Assembly: GCA_031274385.1 (NCBI GenBank)
Contig: JAISQH010000242.1
Location: 1 to 5,581 of the forward strand
DNA: 5,581 nt
Source: Planctomycetaceae bacterium
GTDB taxonomy: Bacteria; Planctomycetota; Planctomycetia; Pirellulales; Thermoguttaceae
Reading direction: 5' to 3'
Shown: piece by piece, positions 1-5,576 of the stretch
How positions within the stretch are numbered: the stretch's first letter is position 1
How the letters are laid out: each line of letters starts with the position of its first letter
Notes under the pieces: model-generated
Database searches by the model: none
What the model was told of the DNA's origin: nothing
What the model saw: the letters and a program-made list of their open reading frames with translations, nothing else
Translations under genes and position numbers: made by a program

Positions 1-208
1 CTCCTTAGGAGTTCCGGTAAATTTGTGATGACTTACCCCGTGCTGCGCTCCGCTTGCACGGGGTTATCCAAATGAAACTCCTTCGGAGTTGTTTTTAATT
101 CAATACCAAAACAATTGACCAAAACAATTGACTAAAATAATTGACTAAAATAATTGACTAAAATAATTTACCAAAACATCAATCATTAAAAACAAAATAG
201 ACAGTTAC
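1..208. repeat. Left copy of modular hairpin repeat (inverted relative to right copy)
   Basis: In order this holds a hairpin CTCC-TTA-GGAG (1-11, cut by the window edge), hairpin CCCCGTGC-n12-GCACGGGG (36-63), hairpin AACTCC-TTC-GGAGTT (76-90), a 13-bp tandem array (108-172) and a block at 188-208. Read on the opposite strand, 36-90 aligns with 5475-5529 with few mismatches. The block at 188-208 is a perfect 21-bp reverse complement of 5400-5420. No coding sequence is supported. The outer boundary lies outside the window. Confidence 0.8.
108..172. repeat. 13-bp tandem repeat array, five units
   Basis: Five adjacent units run AAAACAATTGACC, AAAACAATTGACT, AAAATAATTGACT (twice) and AAAATAATTTACC, followed by a partial AAAACA. 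There are no spacers, so this is not a CRISPR array. The first nine bases (AAAACAATT) also open the 13-bp units of the right-flank array. Confidence 0.9.
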
Positions 209-269
209 GTTCTATACCGCCGGCAGTGATGAAGTTGACGTTTTTTCGTATCATTTTTGGGCGGGTTTG
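209..269. other. Unassigned intergenic DNA between the two left repeats
   Basis: No gene or convincing signal is seen here. It contains a short GC-rich CCGCCGG and a TACGTTCTAT decamer also found at 3511-3520, probably by chance or as a small repeat remnant. Confidence 0.5.
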
Positions 270-457
270 AAACCTTGTTATACCACACAAGTCGTAAATG
301 TATTCGCATGTCGTTAGCGATGGGGGCTTGCCCCCGAACTATGAATCGACGAGGGCTTGCCCCTTAAATTGATTACAGACGCAAGCGTACGAAAAGAATC
401 AATCATTTCGTGGTAAGCCCCCGTCGCTAACGCGACTTGTGTGGTATAACGAGGTTT
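270..457. mobile_element. 188-bp inverted-repeat element, MITE-like or REP-doublet-like
   Basis: The outer arms at 270-294 and 433-457 are 25 bp long and match at 24 of 25 positions (AAACCTYGTTATACC...). Inner arms at 312-330 and 414-432 (CGTTAGCGAYGGGGGCTTR) match at 17 of 19. The interior has GGGGGC-TT-GCCCCC (322-335), a related GGGC-TT-GCCC (353-362) and a TTGATT/AATCAA pair (369-374, 397-402). TTTGA occurs at both edges (266-270, 455-459) and could be a target duplication, though it overlaps the arms. There is no ORF. It starts 28 bp past the stop of the 446-aa porin gene and could also end its transcript by folding. Confidence 0.6.
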
Positions 458-484
458 GATAAAAAAACAAATACTGTTACAAAT

Positions 485-1825
485 TTAGAACAGGTACACA
501 AATCCGCAACCGGCTGAAAATTGGTCTCGTTTGCGCCCTTCGTCAAAAGGGCGGGAATCAGCAGCGTAATCGTAACGAAGTTCCGGTCGAATGTTGACAC
601 GGCGGTACGGCGTCCAATTGACTCCAAGCGTCAGACCGTACAAATCGCCCGTGTAATAACCCGTGAACGGTCGTGAAAAACCGGAATCACCCATCCATTG
701 ATTGGCGTGAATCTGGTCAAACCGAAGTCCGATCTTCCAACGCGGGTTGATTTGGAATGTCAGGTAATGCGCTGTACCAAAATAGGTCGCGTCCGCCGCA
801 CTGCGTTTGCCGTCACGATCTCCAAAATTCCACTGGAACGTATAATGCCAACATGGTGAAATCATCCAATTAACAGCAAACGTGTGTTGAAATATCGTAC
901 CGCCCTGATGAAATTCGCCATTTCGGTAACGCCCGTTGCCAAGACTTGCCGCATACGCGGTGTACCACACGGAAACCGACGGAATCGGACGCCAATAAAC
1001 TCCGCCCAAAAAACCTTGATCGTTAAATTCGTTGCGAAAACTGGTGTCCGCTCCCTGAACGTAACCGAAACTCAACCAGAAATTCGGTCTGTAACGATAT
1101 TCCGCCAAAACGCCGCTATGCGTTTGCGGTTCGGTGTAAAATAAATTGGAATGGCTATAAAATGTTGACTTAGCCGCTTCAAGTTGTTCAACACCGAGAA
1201 GCGTTTCAAATTTACCGATTTTGACCGACAGATTCTTGTAACCCAATAAACCGTACAGTTGCGGTAACGAAACGTAATAATCACGAGCGTGTCCCCGATA
1301 ATCAAACGAAGCATCACCGTAACTCTGCGACAACCGTGCGTCCGTACCAAATTGGAAATCCGCCTTAAAACCCCAATCAAACTCCCGACGCGCGTCAAGG
1401 TCTCTTTTTAAACCAATCCAAAGTTGATTCAACATCGGTTTTGTCGAATGAACATTGCCCAGCAACGACGAGTTGCCGGTATTCGGAAACAGATAATCTT
1501 CACTGTGTCCGTCCCGCGATATTGTACTGAAATGGCGTGTTTTGTTGCCTTCACTGTTAACATAAAATCCGCCTTCGACCCAACCGTAAAGTTTGAGTCT
1601 GCTCCAACAACGAGCAATTCCGGTACAATTAACCGCCGGTTCGCAGCCCGAATTGCCCGGCTCGTAAAGAACCGGTCTGTCAAGACTACTCGGCGAATCA
1701 AGATGCCGCGCAATATAACCCGGTATCGAATAAGAGGTTGTCGAACCGAATGACTCAGCCCGAAGTTCCCGTACAAACAACACAACAAAAACGCACAAAA
1801 AACAGAAACCCAATCTTTTTTTCAC
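485..1825 (-). CDS. Outer-membrane beta-barrel porin, BBP2/OmpL-like family (paralogue 1, last in order)
   Basis: This 446-residue protein is probably an outer-membrane channel; its substrate cannot be read from sequence. Residues 1-23 form a signal peptide (MKKR, then a hydrophobic core, then LRA|E). A spacer of about 55 residues follows, with only three Cys (61, 67, 73). The barrel starts at YGWVEGG (80-86). Blocks shared with both neighbours are FGTDAR...QS.GD.SFDY (159-176), GKFETLLG (204-211), YSHS (223-226), THSG (235-238), RPELRYDY (413-420) and DQFSAG (434-439). The last residue is Phe, as expected for a substrate of the BAM assembly machinery, and the aromatic alternation fits amphipathic strands. 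The start is GTG at 1825-1823, chosen because AAAGGAG lies 7 nt upstream and the signal peptide begins there. A strong terminator upstream separates it from the previous gene, so it is probably its own transcription unit. It seems closer to the 474-aa neighbour than to the 461-aa one. The family name comes from motif recognition, not a profile search. Confidence 0.9.
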   Translation of the reverse strand: MKKRLGFCFLCVFVVLFVRELRAESFGSTTSYSIPGYIARHLDSPSSLDRPVLYEPGNSGCEPAVNCTGIARCWSRLKLYGWVEGGFYVNSEGNKTRHFSTISRDGHSEDYLFPNTGNSSLLGNVHSTKPMLNQLWIGLKRDLDARREFDWGFKADFQFGTDARLSQSYGDASFDYRGHARDYYVSLPQLYGLLGYKNLSVKIGKFETLLGVEQLEAAKSTFYSHSNLFYTEPQTHSGVLAEYRYRPNFWLSFGYVQGADTSFRNEFNDQGFLGGVYWRPIPSVSVWYTAYAASLGNGRYRNGEFHQGGTIFQHTFAVNWMISPCWHYTFQWNFGDRDGKRSAADATYFGTAHYLTFQINPRWKIGLRFDQIHANQWMGDSGFSRPFTGYYTGDLYGLTLGVNWTPYRRVNIRPELRYDYAADSRPFDEGRKRDQFSAGCGFVYLF

Positions 1826-1830
1826 GGTAA

Positions 1831-1838
1831 TTCTCCTT
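1831..1838 (-). promoter_or_regulatory. Shine-Dalgarno site of paralogue 1
   Basis: The minus strand reads AAGGAGAA, and its AGGAG core lies 7 nt before the GTG start at 1825. It supports the GTG codon as the true start. The other two genes in the window have no comparable site, so this is the only classical ribosome binding site here. Confidence 0.8.
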
Positions 1839-1874
1839 TCGGAAAAAGGGGGATAAATATAATCCCGTTACCGT

Positions 1875-1920
1875 AAAAAAAAACGGTAACGGATTGTCTT
1901 AACAGGCAATCCGTTGCCGT
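1875..1920 (-). terminator. Intrinsic terminator after the 474-aa porin gene
   Basis: On the minus strand, arm ACGGCAACGGATTG (1920-1907) is followed by a 10-nt loop, arm CAATCCGTTACCGT (1896-1883) and a run of T. That makes a 14-bp stem with one mismatch and a U tract of about 9, a textbook rho-independent terminator, 54 nt past the stop codon at 1974. A third arm, ACGGTAACGG (1874-1865 in genome order, just after the T tract on the transcript), can also pair perfectly over 10 bp with the second arm, giving an alternative fold. Confidence 0.88.
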
Positions 1921-1973
1921 CCTCTTCCATACTCTTCAGTCTGCGGTTTTTTGATAAAAGTTAATGGTTTTTC

Positions 1974-3398
1974 TTAAAACGAAACAACTCCGCCAATGCC
2001 GCCGGAAAACTGATCCCGGTTTTTGCCGTTATTGAACGGTTTATCATCGGCATCTTTACTCGCACTGTAATCGTACCGGATTTCCGGGCGGAGACTGATA
2101 TTCGTGTACGGTTTCCAATTCAGACCAAGCGTGTAGTTGCTCAGATCGTTTCCGTAACCGTACGACGCGTCCACGTTCACCCATTCCGCACGAAAACCAA
2201 TGCCCCAACGGTCATTGAACTGATACGTCAGGTAATTTGAAATCCCGTACATGTATTCATGATCTCCGCCGTTCCTGGTTTTAATATCGTTGTAGTCCCA
2301 TTGCAGCGAATAATTCCATTTGTCCGAAATATCGTAACTTGCCGTCACCGTATGCAGATAAATATTCGTACCGCTAAGACCATATCGGTTAAAGTCATCA
2401 TCGTCCGTATCATGATATGCTCCATAACCATTACGATTATACATGACCGCATACGAAAGATTCAGTTTATCGGTGAGTTGATACGAAATTGTTCCGAGAA
2501 AACCGTGATCGTCATAAGCGTTCTCAAAAGAGGCATCCGCACCGGTTATGTAACCCGCTCCAAGTGACAATCTGTCATTGGGCGTGTATTCGAAAAAGGC
2601 TCCTGAATGGGAGGTCGGCTCAACCAGGAAAAGATAGGAATGACTGTAGAAAAAAAAGTCGGGAGCACGAAGTGCTTCAAAACCAAGAACCGTTTCAAAT
2701 TTACCGAGTTTGACGGAAAGATCACCGTAAGCAAGTTGCGCATATAATTGCGGAATCGAAGTATGATAATCTCCGTCCTGCCAACCGTAATCGAATTTCG
2801 CATCGCCCCAACTTTGAGCAAAAAACGCTTCAGTACCAAAAAATCCTTCCGCCGCAAAACCCCAGTCAAGACCGTGTTGACCGTCCGCTTCCTTTTTAAC
2901 ACCAAGCCAAACCTGATTGATCTGGAAATCAGTCGAATGGACGGTCGATAACAAATTACCGTTACCGGATGTTTCGTCAAATTGCGCCACTTCTCTGCCG
3001 TTGAAATTTTGAGCTCGTGACCGTGCAATGGTGTTGCCGCGACTGTTCGTATAAATGCCGCCTTGAACCCAACCGAACACTTCAATATTGTCAAAAAACG
3101 ATTTGCGATGACGTTTATTCTTAAACGGGTTAAACGTTTTCCATGAATCGCAGACCGCGTCACAAGGATCACTCCCAATCGCATCGCAAGGATCGCAGGA
3201 GTTATTGATTCGGGAACTTCGGCAACAAAACCAATCACTCTCAATCGGTTCACAAGGCAACCACACTTTCTCAATCGGTTCACAAGGAGAACACGCTTCC
3301 TGACCACGATAAACGGAATCGGTTTCCGTTTGAGCAAAAACTCCCCCCCAACCGGAAAGCAAAACTAAAAATAGTGAAAATACAAAAACTTTTCTCAT
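1974..3398 (-). CDS. Outer-membrane beta-barrel porin, BBP2/OmpL-like, with Cys-rich N-terminal spacer (paralogue 2)
   Basis: This 474-residue protein is a probable outer-membrane channel. The signal peptide is residues 1-22 (MRK, hydrophobic core, VFA|Q). Residues 33-85 are Cys-rich, with nine Cys at 36, 39, 49, 58, 59, 68, 71, 79 and 83. They include a duplicated CEPIE..W unit (39-46 and 49-56) and CDPCDA / DPCDAVCD. A basic cluster (KNKRHRK, 93-99) follows, then the barrel from FGWVQGG (108-114). Family blocks are FGTEAFFAQSWGDAKFDY (187-204), GKFETVLG (232-239), YSHS (251-254), SHSG (263-266), RPEIRYDY (437-444) and DQFSGG (462-467), ending in Phe. The ATG at 3398 is chosen because the signal peptide starts there; no clear Shine-Dalgarno precedes it. 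It lies 143 bp after the 461-aa gene, across an AT-rich repeat, and is followed by a strong terminator. The function of the Cys-rich part is unknown. A lipoprotein is unlikely because no Cys sits at the signal-peptidase boundary. Confidence 0.92.
   Translation of the reverse strand: MRKVFVFSLFLVLLSGWGGVFAQTETDSVYRGQEACSPCEPIEKVWLPCEPIESDWFCCRSSRINNSCDPCDAIGSDPCDAVCDSWKTFNPFKNKRHRKSFFDNIEVFGWVQGGIYTNSRGNTIARSRAQNFNGREVAQFDETSGNGNLLSTVHSTDFQINQVWLGVKKEADGQHGLDWGFAAEGFFGTEAFFAQSWGDAKFDYGWQDGDYHTSIPQLYAQLAYGDLSVKLGKFETVLGFEALRAPDFFFYSHSYLFLVEPTSHSGAFFEYTPNDRLSLGAGYITGADASFENAYDDHGFLGTISYQLTDKLNLSYAVMYNRNGYGAYHDTDDDDFNRYGLSGTNIYLHTVTASYDISDKWNYSLQWDYNDIKTRNGGDHEYMYGISNYLTYQFNDRWGIGFRAEWVNVDASYGYGNDLSNYTLGLNWKPYTNISLRPEIRYDYSASKDADDKPFNNGKNRDQFSGGIGGVVSF
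3239..3287 (-). repeat. In-gene direct repeat coding the CEPIE..W duplication
   Basis: The 19-mer TCTCAATCGGTTCACAAGG (plus-strand reading) occurs at 3239-3257 and again at 3269-3287, exactly 30 bp apart, so the reading frame is kept. It encodes the two CEPIE-containing units of the Cys-rich spacer. The perfect nucleotide identity suggests a recent duplication or ongoing slippage. Confidence 0.85.
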
Positions 3399-3427
3399 AA
3401 TTTGTTCTGGGGTTTTTAGGTTTTTTA

Positions 3428-3481
3428 TTTAATTTGTTTAATTTATTTAATTTGTTTAACTTATTAACTTTATTTAAATTT
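3428..3481. repeat. AT-rich 9-bp tandem repeat upstream of paralogue 2
   Basis: About six units with the plus-strand consensus TTTAATTTG / TTTAATTTA lie 30 to 83 bp before the ATG of the 474-aa porin gene. Units towards the high-coordinate end are degenerate. The position fits a 5' leader or promoter region. Copy-number change here could alter expression, but no clear -10/-35 pair is seen. A weak hairpin (TTGTTC / GAACAA, 3480-3498) abuts it. Confidence 0.75.
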
Positions 3482-3541
3482 GTTCCATTATTGAACAATG
3501 GGAGGGGTAATACGTTCTATCGGCATGTTCTGCGGCAAAAC

Positions 3542-4927
3542 TTAAAATATTACAATTGCAGCGATTCCTCCGCTTAATTGTTCTTTATTGTTTCCGCCGC
3601 CGAACGGCTTAAAACCGTTTCGATAAAATGTCCAGTCATAGCGGATTTCCGGTCGAATCGTCAAATGTTTTATTGCGTTCCAATTTGCTGCTAATGTCAG
3701 ATTGTAAATGTCGGTTCCTTGTCCGCCGGTGAACGGTGCCAGATCGACAAAAGTTCCCTTGCCGCTCAACCATTCAAATCGGGTTCCAACCGACCATTTT
3801 TTGTTGATTGTATAAATTAAATGTTGATTGAAACCGTACGATTTTCGGATCACGTCGGCACCGACGGAACCGCCGTCGTCGTTTGCCTGACTCCAAAGTC
3901 CTTCGATCATATAAAACCAATGTTTATTGATTTGCCATGTGTAACGTAATGTCATGATGATTTCATTTTCCGTCCAATAAGTCCGACCGTAATTCAACGC
4001 GTCGGAGTGACGGTACAAACCATTGTGATCTCCCCAATAAAGCGAATAAACAAATCCCATCGCTTCATTCGGTTTATACTGAATTTGTCCGAGAAATCCG
4101 TTATCGCCGAATCGGTTGTTGAAACTATTATGATAACCCGCCGTCCAACCGCCAAGAACTGTCCATTGATTATTGATTTTGTACTCGGCAATCGCTCCGG
4201 CGTGTGTCATTGGCACGCTGTAGCAAAAAGAAGCGTGCGAATAGAAAAAGGACAACGATCCGGGAATCGGTTCATGAGTCATAATCGTTGCAAATTTTCC
4301 GGCGCGGAGTTTCAGATTTTTGTATCCGATTTCGGCGTAAAGTTGGACAAACGTATCGTAATAATCGCCGCTGCCCCAATTGTAATCGAAAGAATGATCA
4401 CCGAAACTCTGAGCAAATCGTGCGTCCGTACCAAACACAAAATCGGTACGAAATCCCCAGTCCCAACCGTGTTTGGTATCCAATGTTTTTTCCGCGCCGA
4501 GCCAAAGTTGGTTGAGCATGAGATCGGTCTGTTGAGTTGTTCCGGTAATGTACGAATTTCCAGACAACGGGTCAAGATTCCGTGTTGCCGGACCGAGTCT
4601 GTTTGTATTGTACTGATTTTTATGCCCGTGACTGTTGACGTACAACCCCGCTTGCAGCCAACCATAAGTGTCAATAAGATTCCAGACGCTTTTTTTGCGA
4701 TTCTTTTTGTGACCGAAAACATTGTTACAATCGGCAGATTCGCAGGGATCACAAAAAGGATCGCAAAAAGGATCGCAAAAAAGATTGCCGCACGGTTCAC
4801 ATGGAGCGATTTCGTCACAGGTATTGCGAAACATGGAATCGCGGGGATGTTGTGCTTTGATCGGGCGGGGAATCATGACGAATGTCAAAATAGCCAGAAC
4901 GGTAAAGGTAAATATTGTCCGTCTCAT
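3542..4927 (-). CDS. Outer-membrane beta-barrel porin, BBP2/OmpL-like, with CDPF repeat spacer (paralogue 3, first in order)
   Basis: This 461-residue protein is a probable outer-membrane channel. The signal peptide is residues 1-25 (MRR, hydrophobic core, IKA|Q). The spacer at 37-67 holds eight Cys (37, 43, 46, 51, 55, 59, 62, 67), including three tandem FCDP units (50-61). A basic cluster (HKKNRKK, 73-79) follows, then the barrel from YGWLQAG (88-94). Family blocks are FGTDARFAQSFGDHSFDY (165-182), GKFATIM (210-216), YSHA (229-232), THAG (241-244), RPEIRYDW (425-432) and EQLSGG (449-454), ending in Phe. It is the most divergent of the three in the middle: GKFET.LG becomes GKFATIMTHE. The ATG at 4927 is chosen because the signal peptide begins there; no Shine-Dalgarno is visible. 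It is the first gene of the cluster, with about 650 bp of repeat-rich, apparently non-coding DNA upstream. Only a weak hairpin follows it, so read-through into the next porin gene is plausible. Confidence 0.92.
   Translation of the reverse strand: MRRTIFTFTVLAILTFVMIPRPIKAQHPRDSMFRNTCDEIAPCEPCGNLFCDPFCDPFCDPCESADCNNVFGHKKNRKKSVWNLIDTYGWLQAGLYVNSHGHKNQYNTNRLGPATRNLDPLSGNSYITGTTQQTDLMLNQLWLGAEKTLDTKHGWDWGFRTDFVFGTDARFAQSFGDHSFDYNWGSGDYYDTFVQLYAEIGYKNLKLRAGKFATIMTHEPIPGSLSFFYSHASFCYSVPMTHAGAIAEYKINNQWTVLGGWTAGYHNSFNNRFGDNGFLGQIQYKPNEAMGFVYSLYWGDHNGLYRHSDALNYGRTYWTENEIIMTLRYTWQINKHWFYMIEGLWSQANDDGGSVGADVIRKSYGFNQHLIYTINKKWSVGTRFEWLSGKGTFVDLAPFTGGQGTDIYNLTLAANWNAIKHLTIRPEIRYDWTFYRNGFKPFGGGNNKEQLSGGIAAIVIF
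4746..4781 (-). repeat. 12-bp tandem repeat coding FCDP units
   Basis: Three in-frame copies with plus-strand consensus GGATCGCAAAAA (4746-4757, 4758-4769, 4770-4781) encode the FCDP repeats of the 461-aa porin. The copies differ at one base. Because the unit is a multiple of three, slippage changes the number of Cys without breaking the gene. Confidence 0.88.
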
Positions 4928-5140
4928 CGGATTTTATTGAGTAACGAAAAGGGATTCGGATTTATTGTCTATTCACCAATTCGACAGAGAAAGTGTCCAC
5001 AAACAGAAAGTTCGAAGAAAATTTCAAGAATTACTAAAGCAGCCGTACTATAAACGCAACGTTTGGAGCAATACGACCGATTGAAAAAGAATCCGTAACC
5101 GCTAAGGTTTGCCTGATTGGGATTGGCGGTTTGGAATTGG

Positions 5141-5158
5141 GGAATTGATAACAATTCC
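5141..5158. promoter_or_regulatory. Inverted dyad, possible operator
   Basis: GGAATTG-ATAA-CAATTCC has perfect 7-bp arms around a 4-bp spacer, with a further GGAATTG at 5133-5139. It lies 214 bp upstream of the 461-aa porin start. The arms resemble those of LacI-family operators (compare AATTG...CAATT in the lac operator), but no regulator gene is present, so a binding role is only a guess. Confidence 0.3.
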
Positions 5159-5227
5159 ACCGTTTGTATGATTACAAAACAACAAGGTCGTTGTCTGTAG
5201 CCAATAGTCAGTAGTCAGTTTTTGAAA

Positions 5228-5255
5228 TTTGTGATTTGGGGTTTGTGATTTGTGG
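5228..5255. repeat. 14-bp tandem repeat, two units
   Basis: TTTGTGATTTGGGG is followed directly by TTTGTGATTTGTGG (13 of 14 identical). No role is visible. Confidence 0.75.
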
Positions 5256-5294
5256 GAGACGCAAGCGAATCCCAATCTAACAATTTACCCGTAG

Positions 5295-5315
5295 GGGCGA
5301 CCCTTGCAGTCGCCC
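5295..5315. repeat. GC-rich dispersed hairpin
   Basis: GGGCGAC and GTCGCCC form a 7-bp stem around a 7-nt loop. The surrounding GTAGGGGCGACCCTTG resembles an intergenic repeat found in many bacterial genomes. There is no T tract, so it is not a classical terminator. Confidence 0.6.
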
Positions 5316-5375
5316 TGAATTAAAGAGTTCAATTTTGATGTATGGGTTGACCTGACACGCCGCCCCCCAATGACC

Positions 5376-5576
5376 ACTTTTTATTGAACACCTACGGAGG
5401 TAACTGTCTATTTTGTTTTTTCAAGTTTGCGTGCAACGATGCAAAAACAATTCCGTAAAACAATTCCGTAAAACAACTCCGTAGGAGTTGACTTTGGATA
5501 ACCCCGTGCAAGCGGAGCGCAGCACGGGGAAAGTACAAAAAATCAAAACGAACTCTGAAAGAGTTCAATAAAAAGT
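5376..5576. mobile_element. Right copy of modular hairpin repeat, 201 bp with terminal inverted repeats
   Basis: ACTTTTTATTGAAC (5376-5389) and its exact reverse complement (5563-5576) bound the element. Inside are a CCT-ACGG-AGG hairpin (5391-5400), the 21-bp block shared with the left copy (5400-5420), three 13-bp units AAAACAATTCCGT / AAAACAACTCCGT (5444-5482), hairpin CAACTCC-GTA-GGAGTTG (5474-5490), hairpin CCCCGTGC-n12-GCACGGGG (5502-5529) and hairpin GAACTC-n5-GAGTTC (5550-5566). The size, terminal repeats and lack of a gene fit a non-autonomous mobile repeat. No clear target duplication is seen. Confidence 0.6.

Larger units (their letters stand above)
4928..5375. other. Non-coding upstream region of the porin cluster
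   Basis: No supported gene lies in this stretch. It must include the 5' leader, and probably the promoter, of the 461-aa porin gene, but no clear -10/-35 pair was found. Visible structure includes an AACCGC/GCGGTT pair (5097-5131), a GGAATTG/CAATTCC dyad (5141-5158), a TAGTCAG doublet (5205-5218), a 14-bp tandem repeat (5228-5255), a GGGA...TCCC stem with a CGCAAGCG core (5254-5273) and a GC-rich hairpin (5295-5315). The density of small repeats resembles intergenic filler between genes. Confidence 0.6.

Noticed and set aside
108..172. CRISPR array
   Set aside because: The units are 13 bp and directly adjacent with no spacers, and no cas gene is present.
108..172. Stacked promoters, because TTGACT and TAAAAT recur
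   Set aside because: The 13-bp period gives spacings of 12 or 25 bp between these hexamers, not about 17, and no gene follows on the plus strand.
3149..3293. Lipoprotein or c-type cytochrome reading of the Cys-rich spacer
   Set aside because: No Cys sits at the signal cleavage site as a lipobox requires, and there is no CxxCH haem-binding motif.
2546..3337. Minus-strand open frame of 263 codons overlapping the 474-aa porin gene in another frame
   Set aside because: It is a frame shadow: no signal, no motif, and repetitive Arg/Val-rich translation, while the other frame has all porin blocks.
3480..3498. Terminator after the 461-aa porin gene
   Set aside because: The stem TTGTTC/GAACAA is only 6 bp and AT-rich, with no T tract following on the transcript, so I do not call it.
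4007..5053. Long plus-strand open frame of 348 codons antisense to the 461-aa porin gene
   Set aside because: It lies almost entirely opposite a gene with a clear signal peptide and family blocks. Its translation is rich in Ile/Arg/Lys with no recognisable domain, as expected from a reverse-strand shadow.
4969..5160. Minus-strand 63-codon frame upstream of the first porin gene
   Set aside because: It has no ribosome binding site or recognisable motif, and its start overlaps the inverted dyad. I cannot support it as a gene, though a small protein is not excluded.
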